From NCBI GenBank assembly GCA_964389755.1, contig CAYMEW010000005.1, positions 56,772 to 120,771 of the forward strand: DNA of 64,000 bases. The letters run 5' to 3'. Positions 43,349-52,498 of this stretch are shown here, piece after piece. A program made the translations under genes and the position numbers. The notes beneath the pieces were generated by a model. It searched no databases and was not told the origin of the DNA. It worked only from the letters and a program-made list of their open reading frames with translations. This DNA is from JBBSUQ01 sp964389755. Lineage in GTDB: Bacteria > Bacteroidota > Bacteroidia > Flavobacteriales_D > Crocinitomicaceae. Positions within the stretch are counted from its first letter, which is position 1, and each line of letters begins with the position of its first letter.

Positions 43349-43675
43349 ATGATGCGAAGAAATGACAAAATGCTGAACATTACCGAAATCAACTTTGAAA
43401 CAGGAAGTGAAGACATGTTGCTTCGCGGAACCATCACCGACAACCACCTGTCATACCAGTCCGAAATATACCTGTCTGTTACTTTTCTCAACCGCCTGAT
43501 CTCCGATTTGCAAAAACAGACAGGTATGGAGGATCTTGCCGGCCGCTTCGAAACGGAGCCCATGTACGATGAGGACACATACCTTTACCGCCTCAACCTC
43601 AAGTCTGCCGGCATCTCAAACGCGCAGCTTCCTGTGTCCGCACTGCCCGATACTATTCGGCAGATTCGGGCATAG
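43349..43675 (+). CDS. hypothetical protein (108 aa)
   Basis: No family recognised. It is a soluble, beta-then-helix protein with a strongly conserved-looking layout (MLNITEINFETGSEDMLLRG, then YQSEIYLSVTFLNRLISDL, then EDTYLYRLNL). No signal peptide or TM segment. A near-consensus promoter (GACCTTTG, 43317-43324) precedes it by about 25 bases. It is divergent from pepP. Cytosolic role unknown. Confidence 0.6.
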   Translation: MMRRNDKMLNITEINFETGSEDMLLRGTITDNHLSYQSEIYLSVTFLNRLISDLQKQTGMEDLAGRFETEPMYDEDTYLYRLNLKSAGISNAQLPVSALPDTIRQIRA

Positions 43676-43770
43676 GAAACGCCTGCGTGGCAGAATTTTC
43701 ATTTTGCGGGCAACCCTGAAGAAAAATTTACGTATCTTTATATGCAATAAACTATTTTGAAGCCCGAGCT

Positions 43771-44400
43771 ATGAAATATTCAAAATTACTACTTATTTGT
43801 TCAGGTGCCCTGTTACTCTTTTCGTGTAACAAGCACGAGGTTGTTCCCGCACCTGTTCCCAAGGTCGACCTGTACTGTCATTTCGAAGGAAAGATCAACA
43901 ATACATTTATTGAACTTACGCAAAACGTGGATGGTTACGATTGTGTGTCAACCAAGCTTAAAACGATCCAGCCTTCCGGAAGTCAGTCGTACGCGATCTA
44001 TTATTCGACCATGCGTTCCGAATCTTATTCTCCGTACGTGAAACTCGCACTGGGGAACCTGTATTACGACGCGACACTGTCCAACGATCCGCCACTCGCA
44101 CAGTTCAACCAGTTCTTCGGAGGCTTGTCCAATATCGACCCGCCTTACACAATGGATGCCCAGGACGGATTTATGGTGGAATACCGCGATGCCCAGGGAA
44201 ATATCTGGAATTCGGTAGATACTACGAATGCGCTTCCGCAGGACGTTCACTTTACCAGTGTTCGCCAGGAATCCGACGCTTCCGGTGACTATATAAAATT
44301 CATCTGTGAATTCAACTGTTACGTATACCGCTTCAACGGCACAACAACCGATTCGCTGTTGATCAAAGATGCTCATTACGAGGGCTGGTACAGACGTTAA
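43771..44400 (+). CDS. lipoprotein sharing a C-terminal domain with the sigma-unit lipoprotein
   Basis: A 209-residue lipoprotein. The signal peptide is MKYSKLLLICSGALLLFSC with lipobox Cys19, followed by NKHEVVPAP. The last 90 residues (QFFGGLSNIDPP..., MVEYRDAQGNIW, FICEFNCYVYRF) align by eye with the end of the lipoprotein at 10752 (FKTGLSNVNPQD..., VVYRRDGKEYR, ASCELNCLMRE), so the two are distant paralogues. The CxxNC-type pair could form a disulfide. A TATCTTTA box (43733-43740) lies upstream and a terminator at 44420-44447. Function unknown. Confidence 0.75.
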   Translation: MKYSKLLLICSGALLLFSCNKHEVVPAPVPKVDLYCHFEGKINNTFIELTQNVDGYDCVSTKLKTIQPSGSQSYAIYYSTMRSESYSPYVKLALGNLYYDATLSNDPPLAQFNQFFGGLSNIDPPYTMDAQDGFMVEYRDAQGNIWNSVDTTNALPQDVHFTSVRQESDASGDYIKFICEFNCYVYRFNGTTTDSLLIKDAHYEGWYRR

Positions 44401-44419
44401 ATAATTATAAAATCAGGAG

Positions 44420-44447
44420 GCCGTTTCAGTGTGAAACGGCTTTTTTT
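44420..44447 (+). terminator. terminator of the lipoprotein gene
   Basis: GCCGTTTCA and TGAAACGGC form a 9-bp stem with GTG loop, followed by seven T. Confidence 0.9.
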
Positions 44448-44465
44448 ATAATTTACTCCCTGAAA

Positions 44466-45149
44466 ATGAACGGGAACCTGAAAATAGCGGTGATTGGAGA
44501 CTACAATTTCACCTATTATTCGCATCAGGCGACAAACCTGGCCATTGACCATGCCTCAGACTTCCTGGACCTTGAAATTTCCCATTACTGGATAAAGATC
44601 AGCGAAGCCGTCGCCATGAAACCGGCCCAGTTTCAACAATACGACGGCGTGTGGATCGCACCGGGTCCGTATCAAAATTCGTTTTTCCTGCACGGCATCG
44701 TCGATTCGCTCCTGAAAGCAAAAGTTCCGACCTTACTAACCGGCGAAAGTTTCAAAGCCTTCATCGAAGTACTGGTAAACCACAACAACCTTAATCAGTA
44801 CAATGAAAAACTCATTTCGGACAACCTTGTAAGTGGTGATCATTTTGAAAAAGTCGAGATCGTGCCGCATTCACCGGAAATGATCCGACTGTATGAAAAT
44901 CATTCGAATATTGAACTGACTTCCTCGCGTTTCAGTATGTATCCGCAACTGATTTCCGGGCTGAGTGAAAGCGTGGTCGACATCGAAGCTTACAACCAGT
45001 TCGAAGAACCGGAGATCCTGACCTTAAAGAATGCGAGTTTCATGCTTGCCTGTGGTTTTTGTCCGCAGATCAGTTCCACACGCGAACTCCCGCACCCGCT
45101 TGTTTATACCTTTTTCAAAGCCTGTCGTGCTTTCGGCGTAAAAGTATAA
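44466..45149 (+). CDS. CTP-synthase-C-terminal-like class I glutamine amidotransferase, catalytic Cys missing
   Basis: A 227-residue protein with a class I amidotransferase fold of the type described as 'CTP synthase C-terminal region-related'. It starts IAVIGDYNFTYYSHQATNLAI, contains GVWIAPGPYQN (oxyanion-type loop), and ends LPHPLVYTFFKACRAF. Where active members have a G-x-C-G-G nucleophile elbow, this one reads LLTGESFKAFIE, so the nucleophilic Cys is absent and glutaminase activity is unlikely. A CGFCPQ pair lies near the C-terminus. A binding or regulatory role is possible. The family call is by pattern and moderately sure. Confidence 0.55.
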   Translation: MNGNLKIAVIGDYNFTYYSHQATNLAIDHASDFLDLEISHYWIKISEAVAMKPAQFQQYDGVWIAPGPYQNSFFLHGIVDSLLKAKVPTLLTGESFKAFIEVLVNHNNLNQYNEKLISDNLVSGDHFEKVEIVPHSPEMIRLYENHSNIELTSSRFSMYPQLISGLSESVVDIEAYNQFEEPEILTLKNASFMLACGFCPQISSTRELPHPLVYTFFKACRAFGVKV

Positions 45150-45152
45150 TTC

Positions 45153-45641
45153 TTAAAGAAGCGTTTCGCCTCCTTTCTCATTCCTTTCAAATACTTCGTC
45201 CACCAGCAACGAGGTCCCCTCCGCCGCTTTCACGGCAAGCTGATCGCAGCGTTCATTGAAAATGTGTCCGTTGTGTCCGCGTACCCATTGAAATGAGAGT
45301 TGAAACTGTCCGTGCAAACCCAGGTAGCGCTTCCAGAGATCACTGTTCTTTTTCCCTTTGAATCCTTTTTTCGCCCATCCGAAGACCCAGCCTTTTGAGA
45401 TGGAGTCCAGCACATATTTCGAATCCGAAAAAATGCGAACAGGGATGGAACGATCGTGAATGCTTTCAAGGGCTCAGATTACTGCAATTAATTCCATTCG
45501 GTTATTGGTGGTTCGTAGGAAACCGGCAGACAGTTCTTTCTCGTGTTTACCGTATTTAAGCACGATCCCATAGCCTCCCGGCCCCGGATTTCCTTTTGCC
45601 GCACCATCCGTATATACCTCGATCAACTGCCCTTTCTGCAT
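45153..45641 (-). pseudogene. rnhA: RNase HI interrupted by one in-frame TGA
   Basis: The whole RNase HI reading frame (162 sense codons from ATG 45641) is present but has TGA at codon 56 (45474-45476). The product would start MQKGQLIEVYTDGAAKGNPG and cut RNA in RNA-DNA hybrids. All four catalytic acids are kept: Asp12 (YTDGAAKGN), Glu50 (NRMELIAVI), Asp73 (FSDSKYV) and the later Asp in NERCDQLAV, as is the His in RGHNGH. There is no other lesion, and the stop is in a variable position between MELIAVI and ALESI. A downstream ATG at 45413 would give only the last 86 residues, missing three of the acids. Sequencing error, a very recent mutation or readthrough are the options. Confidence 0.9.
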
Positions 45642-45720
45642 GGACAAATATACCTTTTATCCGCTAAAAGTTACCATTCACCGAAAAACGGAAGAAACAC
45701 CGGAAACTTTTAAAACATTT

Positions 45721-45753
45721 TTTGTTTCCAATTGGTTTTTGTCCATACCTTTG
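45721..45753 (+). promoter_or_regulatory. promoter of the tetR-RND efflux operon
   Basis: TTTG (45721-45724), 21 bases and TACCTTTG (45746-45753). The -7 box ends 4 bases before the tetR ATG, so the transcript probably starts at or within one or two bases of the start codon. Confidence 0.7.
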
Positions 45754-45757
45754 CGCC

Positions 45758-46372
45758 ATGACAGAAAAAAGTACCGAAATATTGGAAAAGGCCGCACTGA
45801 TCTTCATGCGTTATGGGATCAAGAGTGTGACCATGGACGATATTGCGCGGGAACTTGTGATTTCGAAAAAAACCCTGTACAAATTCTTCACCGATAAGAA
45901 CGACCTGGTTCGCCAGATCATCGAATCGAAACTGGAATTTAACAGGCAGGAATGCTGTATGAGCCAGGAACATTCCGAAAATGCCATCGACGCGATGTTT
46001 TTGATCAACCGAACGGTGCGCCGGCAGTTTGCCAACATTCACCCTTCGGTCTTTTACGACCTTCAAAAATATCATCAGGATGCCTGGCGCCTGCTGGAAA
46101 TCTATCGAAACGAGTTCATCCGCGGGGAGATCGAAGAAAACATGACCCGCGGGATCTCCGAAGGGTTCTATCGCAGCAACGTCGACATTCCGGTAACTGC
46201 TACTTTCTACATGATCCTCATCGACCGGATCATATCGGGAGAACTGGTCATTGAACAGCATTTCAAATACGACACGCTGTTCATCGAGCTGATGCGCTAT
46301 CACATTCGCGCGATCGCCAGTGAAAAAGGAATCAACTATTTAATTGAACGCATAAAACAAGAGGAAAAATGA
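45758..46372 (+). CDS. TetR-family transcriptional regulator of the efflux operon
   Basis: A 204-residue TetR protein. The N-terminal HTH (about 8-55) reads EKAALIFMRYGIKSVTMDDIA, then LVISKKTLYKFFTDKNDLV, the usual recognition helix. The ligand-binding, dimerising domain covers 60-204. The start at ATG 45758 is fixed by the promoter box just upstream. The stop overlaps the start of the tolC gene (ATGA at 46369), so regulator and pump are one operon; it is likely an autorepressor relieved by a pump substrate. The inducer is unknown. Confidence 0.93.
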   Translation: MTEKSTEILEKAALIFMRYGIKSVTMDDIARELVISKKTLYKFFTDKNDLVRQIIESKLEFNRQECCMSQEHSENAIDAMFLINRTVRRQFANIHPSVFYDLQKYHQDAWRLLEIYRNEFIRGEIEENMTRGISEGFYRSNVDIPVTATFYMILIDRIISGELVIEQHFKYDTLFIELMRYHIRAIASEKGINYLIERIKQEEK

Positions 46373-47706
46373 ACAAATTGCTGATTTACGGGGCGCTTCT
46401 CTTTAGTTTCGCATCCCAGGCACAGGAAAAATTCACCCTGACAGAGGCCAAGATCTATGCACTTGACCACAGTTTCAATGTGCAAAATGCCAATCTCGAT
46501 GTTGAAAACGCACATCACAAAGTCACTGAAACACGCGGAATCGGTTTGCCACAGGTAAATCTCGAAGGAAACTTCACGCATTTCCTAAATATTCCGACAC
46601 AGGTTGTCAGTGCTTCGTTCATTGATCCGAATGCGCCGGCCGGATCTACCGTTTCATTTCGTGCAGGTACCGATTTTTCCGCAAGCGGAACGCTGAAAGC
46701 CTCACAGATCCTGTTCAATGGTTCGTATCTTGTGGGTTTGCAGGTCTCCCGATTTTACGTTTCACTCCAGGAAACCTACGCCACGCAGACGAAAGAAGAC
46801 GCTTTATTCAGCGTGATCCAGGCTTACGAAACGGCCGCAGTCGCGAAAGAGAATAAGGCTTTTGTCGATTCGATGGTCGTAACTACCGAGGAATTGCTCG
46901 AAAAGCAGAAAAACTACCTGGACCTCGGTATGATCACGCAGGAGGATATCGACCAGTTACAATACAGCGTGCTGACCGCTAAAAACGCACAGTTGAACGC
47001 CGAGTTGCAACTCAAGAACGCACTGACCATGCTGAAACTGGCGATGAACTACCCGATCGATCAGCCGATCGAACTTGCCGACGATCCGGCTTCGCTGATG
47101 CAACAGACGGCTACCTTTCGCGCCGAACAGGATATTCACCAGAACCTGAACTACACCTTGCTCAGTCAGCAGGTACAGGTTTCCGAGTATAACCTCAAAA
47201 ACAACAAATCGGCGAATTTGCCCACGCTCAATGCCTTTTTCCAGCATACGTATAACGGTTACCGGAACGAATTCGACTTTTTCCAGAGCAACCAGCAATG
47301 GTTCCCACAGACTTTCTACGGTATTGCGCTGAACATTCCGCTGTTCTCCGGTTTACAGCGCCACGCAAAGATCCAGCAATCGGAAGTCAAGTTACTGCAG
47401 GATCAGAATAGCCTGAAAAATTACGAACAAACGCTCCAGGCGCAGGAGATCCAGGCCCGGAACAACCTGTTGAGTGCCCAGCAAAAAATGGAGCTGCAGG
47501 AGGCAAACCTTAAACTCGCGGGTACCATTTATCAGAATGCACTGATCCGGGAAGACATCGGGAAGGATAACAGCATCATCGTCACGCAAAAGTACAACCA
47601 GCTGATGTCCGCACAAACCCAATACATTTCGGCCATGATCGACGTGTTCAACGCCAAACTAAACCTCGATAAATTATACAACCAGATCGTTCCATCATCC
47701 AATTAA
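46369..47706 (+). CDS. TolC-family outer-membrane efflux protein
   Basis: A 445-residue outer-membrane channel of the TolC family. It has a signal peptide (MNKLLIYGALLFSFASQAQ), then two structural repeats of long helices and beta strands. The first covers about 25-225 (FTLTEAKIYALDHSFNVQNANL, the classic start of OEP repeats) and the second about 240-440, with VTQKYNQLMSAQTQYISAMID at the end. It joins the adaptor and RND pump to form a trans-envelope efflux tripartite. It is coupled to tetR by an ATGA overlap; the adaptor gene follows after 19 bases. Confidence 0.95.
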   Translation: MNKLLIYGALLFSFASQAQEKFTLTEAKIYALDHSFNVQNANLDVENAHHKVTETRGIGLPQVNLEGNFTHFLNIPTQVVSASFIDPNAPAGSTVSFRAGTDFSASGTLKASQILFNGSYLVGLQVSRFYVSLQETYATQTKEDALFSVIQAYETAAVAKENKAFVDSMVVTTEELLEKQKNYLDLGMITQEDIDQLQYSVLTAKNAQLNAELQLKNALTMLKLAMNYPIDQPIELADDPASLMQQTATFRAEQDIHQNLNYTLLSQQVQVSEYNLKNNKSANLPTLNAFFQHTYNGYRNEFDFFQSNQQWFPQTFYGIALNIPLFSGLQRHAKIQQSEVKLLQDQNSLKNYEQTLQAQEIQARNNLLSAQQKMELQEANLKLAGTIYQNALIREDIGKDNSIIVTQKYNQLMSAQTQYISAMIDVFNAKLNLDKLYNQIVPSSN

Positions 47707-47725
47707 TATTCTTATCCGAAACAGC

Positions 47726-48772
47726 ATGAAAAATACCAAAGTAATCGTAAGTCTTATCGCCGCTTCCCTGGTGACAATGACTTCCTGCAAACAGGACGAA
47801 AAAAAGGACGAAAAAGTAATCCTTCCGCTTGTAGAACTGGATACGGCAAGCATCCGCAATTACAAACACAAAATAATCGTGCAGGGTAACGTAACTACGG
47901 ACCAGGACGTGATCCTGAATTCCGAGGCCGGTGGCGTCATTACTGCCATCCACGTAAAAGAAGGAGAGCAAGTCGTACGCGGACAATTACTCGTGAGCAT
48001 CGATGCCAGTGTACTCAACGCAAACCTCGGCGAACTGGAAACACGTCTGGATTATGCGGAATACGTACTCGGCAAACAGGAAGAACTCCGCAAACGCGGC
48101 GTGGGATCCGAATTTGAGTACGAACAGGCCAAAAACCAGGTCAATTCGATCAAAGCCAATATGAAGAGCCTGAATGCGCAACGCGGGAAGACCTCGATCC
48201 GTGCGCCTTTTTCCGGTACTGTTGATAAAATCTTTGCAAAAGACGGGCAAATGACCGGACCGCAGGCCAGCGTGCTTCGCCTTGTTAACAGTTCTACGGT
48301 AGACATTACAGCGGATATTTCGGAGCGACACCTCGCCAATATCCAGATGGGAACTCCTATGGAGGTGAGTTTCCCGAACTTCCGCGATACTACCATTCAC
48401 GTCAACGTGACTTATGTCGGAAACTACATCGAACCGACGAACCGCACGTTCCGCGTGATGAGTACGATCAAAAACAACAAGGTCCTTTTGCCGAACATGC
48501 TCGCCGAGATCCGGATCACGGATATGAACGTGGACAGCGCGCTGGTGATCGATTCGAAAAGCGTACTCCGCAACCAGGACAATACCGAATTCGTGTACGT
48601 AGCGAACAAGAAAGATACATCGGGATACACACTGAAAAAAGTTCCTGTGAAAGTGATCAGCAAGTACGACGGTAACTCATACGTAACAGGCAGGGAACTG
48701 AAACCCGGGCAACTCGTGGTAAGTGCCGGCGGATCTAATCTCGCCGAAGGAGACGTCGTACGCATCAAATAA
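47726..48772 (+). CDS. RND efflux periplasmic adaptor (membrane fusion protein), lipoprotein
   Basis: A 348-residue adaptor with signal peptide and lipobox Cys21 (VTMTSCKQDEKK). It has the biotinyl-lipoyl-like domain in two halves (VILNSEAGGVITAIHVKEGEQVVRGQLL and TSIRAPFSGTVDKIFAKDGQM) around a helical hairpin (about 90-150). The beta-barrel domain follows, then a membrane-proximal domain (ELKPGQLVVSAGGSNLAEGD). It bridges the TolC channel and the RND pump in the periplasm. It is third in the operon, 24 bases before the pump gene. Confidence 0.95.
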   Translation: MKNTKVIVSLIAASLVTMTSCKQDEKKDEKVILPLVELDTASIRNYKHKIIVQGNVTTDQDVILNSEAGGVITAIHVKEGEQVVRGQLLVSIDASVLNANLGELETRLDYAEYVLGKQEELRKRGVGSEFEYEQAKNQVNSIKANMKSLNAQRGKTSIRAPFSGTVDKIFAKDGQMTGPQASVLRLVNSSTVDITADISERHLANIQMGTPMEVSFPNFRDTTIHVNVTYVGNYIEPTNRTFRVMSTIKNNKVLLPNMLAEIRITDMNVDSALVIDSKSVLRNQDNTEFVYVANKKDTSGYTLKKVPVKVISKYDGNSYVTGRELKPGQLVVSAGGSNLAEGDVVRIK

Positions 48773-48796
48773 AAAAATCCGTTTAACACACATACA

Positions 48797-51700
48797 ATGG
48801 AAGAAACTAAAAAAGGCTTTGGGTTATCGACCCTGGCTGTAAACAATCGGAAAACGGTTTTCTTAATTGCGATTATCATTTTTCTGGCCGGGCTTGGAGC
48901 CTATCAGAGCATGCCGAAAGAAAACTTCCCCGAGCTTGCAATCCCCGAAATCTACATCGGGATCGCCAAACCGGGATCTTCACCGGAGTACATGTCCAAA
49001 AAGATCGTGGAATCGATCGAAACGGAACTGGCAGGAATCAAGTACGTGGATGAGATCAACTCGAATTCCGTACACGGCTATGCGACGATTCGCATTAAGT
49101 TCGATTTTAAAATGCCCGTGGACGAAGGTCTGCAAAAGGTGAAGGACGCTGTCGATAAAGCACGCACAAAATCGGATTTCCCGGATCTGCCGGTCGAACC
49201 GAACATTTTCGAGCTCGATCCGAACCAGATGCCGATCATGAATGTCAACCTGCGCGGTGCCGACCCGGCCAAACTGAAGGACATCGGTGAAGAACTGGAA
49301 GACCGCATCGAAAACCTCCAGGAGATCAATGAGGTGGACCTGCGCGGTGTGCAGGAGCAGGAAATGCGTATCGAAGTAGACCCGATCAAAGCACAGGCGG
49401 TGAATGTAACACTTGACGACATTCAGAATGCCGTGGCTGCCGAAAACCAGACCATTCCAGGCGGAGAAGTCCTGATGGACGGCATGCGCAAAACCATTCG
49501 TATCGAAGGTGAATTTGAGAACGCCGACGAACTCAAACGCGTTGTGGTGAAACAGGATGAATACCTGCCCGTACACCTCGAAGATATCGCACAGGTCTTT
49601 TTCGGAAACGGTGACACGACTTCCTTTGCGCGTGAATTCGGGAACCCGGTAGTGATGCTGGATGTAAAAAAACAGGCCGGCCAAAACCTGCTCGACGCTT
49701 CGGATAAGATCAACGAACTCCTCGAAGAAGCTAAAAAAGACGGAACCATTCCGAAAAACGTGGTGGTTTCCGTGACCAACGACCAGTCGGACAATACGCG
49801 CGACATGGTATCGAACCTGGAGAACTCGATCATTTTCGGGATCATCCTGGTGGTCGGCGTACTCATGTTCTTCCTCGGACTGCGCAACGCGGTTTTCGTG
49901 GGAGTTGCGATTCCGCTCTCGATGTTGATGTCCTTCATGATCCTTAATGCGATGGGCGTATCGCTCAATACGATGGTGCTTTTCTCGCTCGTGCTCGCGC
50001 TGGGTATGCTCGTGGACAACGGAATTGTGATCGTGGAGAATATCTACCGGAACCTTTCCGAAGGATTATCGCCGGTACGCGCCGTGATCGACGGAGTCGG
50101 CGAAGTTGCCTGGCCGATCATTTCCTCAACTGCCACCACGGTTGCAGCATTTATCCCGTTGGCGATCTGGCCGGGAATCATGGGAGAATTCATGAAGTAT
50201 TTGCCGATCACGCTGATAATCGTACTGGGCTCGTCCCTCTTCGTGGCGCTGGTTATTAACCCGGTTTTGGCAGTGTCTTTCATGCGACTTTCTTCCAGCG
50301 AGCCGCGTAAAAAGCGTGTATGGCGCATGGCCCTGATCCTGACAGTAATCGGAGCGATTTTCGTGGTGCTCGGCGTACTGTGGCTCGGAAACCTGTTGAT
50401 CCTCGTGGCGATACTCAGCCTGATGAACCTCTACCTGTTTTATCCGGGTTCGGTTCGCTTCCAGGAACGTTTCCTGCCCAAACTTGAATCCGCGTATGAA
50501 CGCTTCCTGACTTTTGCAGTTACGAAACGTCGCCCGATATTCTTCCTGCTCGGAACGATCGGACTACTGATCTTTTCAGTAATTCTGATGACAGCATTTC
50601 CGCCAAAAGTCGAATTCATGCCGGATAACGAACCGAATTACGTCAATATCTTTATTTCACATCCGATCGGAACGGACATCAAAGTGACCAACCAGTCTGC
50701 CCGGCGTATGGAAAAAGAACTCAACCGCATCCTGAAACCTTACCTCGATGATACGGTAGGAATTCCGCAGGACAAACGACTAATTCAGTCGATCATTGCG
50801 CAGGTCGGGGAAGGAACCTCGGATCCGAACGAAGGTGTCGGTTCCGGCGGAAGTACGCCGAATAAGGCGCGTATTACGGTCAACTTCATTGAATCGCAGC
50901 ACCGCGGTGACTACAAGACCAGTGAGATCCTGAAACTGATCCAGGAAAAGACACGGGGCATGTTTACTGCCGATGTGGAAGTAACGGTGGCAAAAGACCG
51001 CTTCGGTCCGCCGACGGGAGCACCGGTAAATATTGAACTCAGCGCGCGCGGCGACTACCACGACCTGTTGTTAGAGGCGAACGAACTGAAAAACTACCTG
51101 GTTCGTCAGAACATTGCCGGGGTGGAAAAACTCAAGCTCGACGTGGACGCGAACCGCCAGGAGATACCGATCCGTGTGGACCGCGACCAGCTGCGGAAAC
51201 TCAATGCCTCGACCATGCAGGTCGGACAGGCCATTCGAAAAGCACTCCTCGGCCAGGATGTTTCAACGTATACTTTTGACGAGGAAACGTACGACATCGT
51301 GGAACGCTTCGATTATGCAAAACGCGACAACCTGGACGCATTGCTCGATCAGCAACTTATCTTCCGCAACAACCAGGGCAAACTCCTGAACATCCCGATC
51401 CGTTCGGTCATCCAGGACCCGGAAGAAACGGTTTCCTTTTCAGCAGTAATTCGCAAAGATCAAAAACCGGTTGTAACCATACTCTCGAACGTGGTGGAAG
51501 GATACAACGCCAACGAGGTCGTTGATTCGGTGAAGGCCAAACTCGAGAAGTATGTGAATGAGGGCAAGCTCGGGTCGAAGGTCAATTACAAATTCGGCGG
51601 TGAACAGGAAGACCAGCAAAAAGAAATGGCTTTCCTTTCCCAGGCACTTTTGATCGCGGTTTTCCTCGTATTGCTGATCATCGTGGCACAGTTTAACAGT

Positions 51701-52261
51701 TATTCCGCGCCGGGAGTGATCATGCTGACCGTTCTTCTTTCACTGATCGGCGTGTTGCTGGGGCTGGTCATCTCCCGACAGAACTTCGTGGTTATCATGA
51801 CCATGATCGGGATCATTTCCCTGGCCGGTGTGGTAGTGAACAATGCGATCGTACTGATCGATTATACGAATGCCATCCGGAAGCGAAGACGCGAGGAACT
51901 GGATCTCGGCGAGTTCGAACAATTGCCGATGGAGGAAGTGACCAAAGCTGCGATCGAAGGTGGAAAGACACGTCTGCGCCCGGTACTTTTAACGGCCATC
52001 ACCACGATCCTCGGTCTTGTACCGCTCGCGATCGGTTTTAACATCGACTTCTTCGGCTTGCTAAGTGATTACGATCCGCATATTTACTTCGGCGGGGACA
52101 ACAACGCATTCTTCTCGCCGATGTCGTGGACGATCATTTACGGACTCACATTTGCTACCTTCCTGACGCTGGTCATCATCCCAAGCCTGTACCTGCTCAT
52201 GTACCGGTTCAAAGTATGGATCTACCGTGTTTTCAACTGGAAAATGCGTAGCAATATCTGA
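48797..52261 (+). CDS. RND efflux transporter permease (AcrB/MdtB-type)
   Basis: A 1154-residue inner-membrane proton-driven pump with twelve TM helices in two halves, each with a large periplasmic loop (about 40-330 and 590-880). TM4 has GMLVDNGIVIVENIYRN, where the first Asp of the proton-relay pair is kept and the second is Asn, as in many non-AcrB RND proteins; the second-half equivalent is NNAIVLIDYTN. The protein is longer than the usual about 1040, with extra residues near 500-570 (EPRKKRVWRMALILTVIGA..., two additional hydrophobic segments) and near the C-terminus (SDYDPHIYFGGDNNAFFSP). Substrate unknown. Last gene of the operon; terminator at 52281-52310. Confidence 0.95.
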   Translation: MEETKKGFGLSTLAVNNRKTVFLIAIIIFLAGLGAYQSMPKENFPELAIPEIYIGIAKPGSSPEYMSKKIVESIETELAGIKYVDEINSNSVHGYATIRIKFDFKMPVDEGLQKVKDAVDKARTKSDFPDLPVEPNIFELDPNQMPIMNVNLRGADPAKLKDIGEELEDRIENLQEINEVDLRGVQEQEMRIEVDPIKAQAVNVTLDDIQNAVAAENQTIPGGEVLMDGMRKTIRIEGEFENADELKRVVVKQDEYLPVHLEDIAQVFFGNGDTTSFAREFGNPVVMLDVKKQAGQNLLDASDKINELLEEAKKDGTIPKNVVVSVTNDQSDNTRDMVSNLENSIIFGIILVVGVLMFFLGLRNAVFVGVAIPLSMLMSFMILNAMGVSLNTMVLFSLVLALGMLVDNGIVIVENIYRNLSEGLSPVRAVIDGVGEVAWPIISSTATTVAAFIPLAIWPGIMGEFMKYLPITLIIVLGSSLFVALVINPVLAVSFMRLSSSEPRKKRVWRMALILTVIGAIFVVLGVLWLGNLLILVAILSLMNLYLFYPGSVRFQERFLPKLESAYERFLTFAVTKRRPIFFLLGTIGLLIFSVILMTAFPPKVEFMPDNEPNYVNIFISHPIGTDIKVTNQSARRMEKELNRILKPYLDDTVGIPQDKRLIQSIIAQVGEGTSDPNEGVGSGGSTPNKARITVNFIESQHRGDYKTSEILKLIQEKTRGMFTADVEVTVAKDRFGPPTGAPVNIELSARGDYHDLLLEANELKNYLVRQNIAGVEKLKLDVDANRQEIPIRVDRDQLRKLNASTMQVGQAIRKALLGQDVSTYTFDEETYDIVERFDYAKRDNLDALLDQQLIFRNNQGKLLNIPIRSVIQDPEETVSFSAVIRKDQKPVVTILSNVVEGYNANEVVDSVKAKLEKYVNEGKLGSKVNYKFGGEQEDQQKEMAFLSQALLIAVFLVLLIIVAQFNSYSAPGVIMLTVLLSLIGVLLGLVISRQNFVVIMTMIGIISLAGVVVNNAIVLIDYTNAIRKRRREELDLGEFEQLPMEEVTKAAIEGGKTRLRPVLLTAITTILGLVPLAIGFNIDFFGLLSDYDPHIYFGGDNNAFFSPMSWTIIYGLTFATFLTLVIIPSLYLLMYRFKVWIYRVFNWKMRSNI

Positions 52262-52280
52262 TCATTCATTTTAGTTTTCG

Positions 52281-52310
52281 AAAAAGGCGACCGTAAAAAG
52301 TCGCCTTTTT
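52281..52310 (+). terminator. terminator of the efflux operon
   Basis: AAAAAGGCGAC (52281-52291) pairs with GTCGCCTTTTT (52300-52310); a T run follows. Confidence 0.9.
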
Positions 52311-52498
52311 TGTTAAATTTCAACTTCTTAGGATTCCAATATTAAATTTAGGTTACGAATGGTAAAAAAAACGTATTTATCTACGAAAGTCCCGATTGTA
52401 TCGATAAACCATTAAAAAGTATAATTTTTGTTAAATTAAGGAATAAAGATTCACCTGAAAATGCTAAAAAGAGGTTTTTTCCTGATTTGAAAATCGTT

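Noticed and set aside
45230..45469. Second minus-strand ORF in the RNase HI gene
   Set aside because: Out-of-frame shadow; the true frame is the one with RNase HI motifs on both sides of the TGA.
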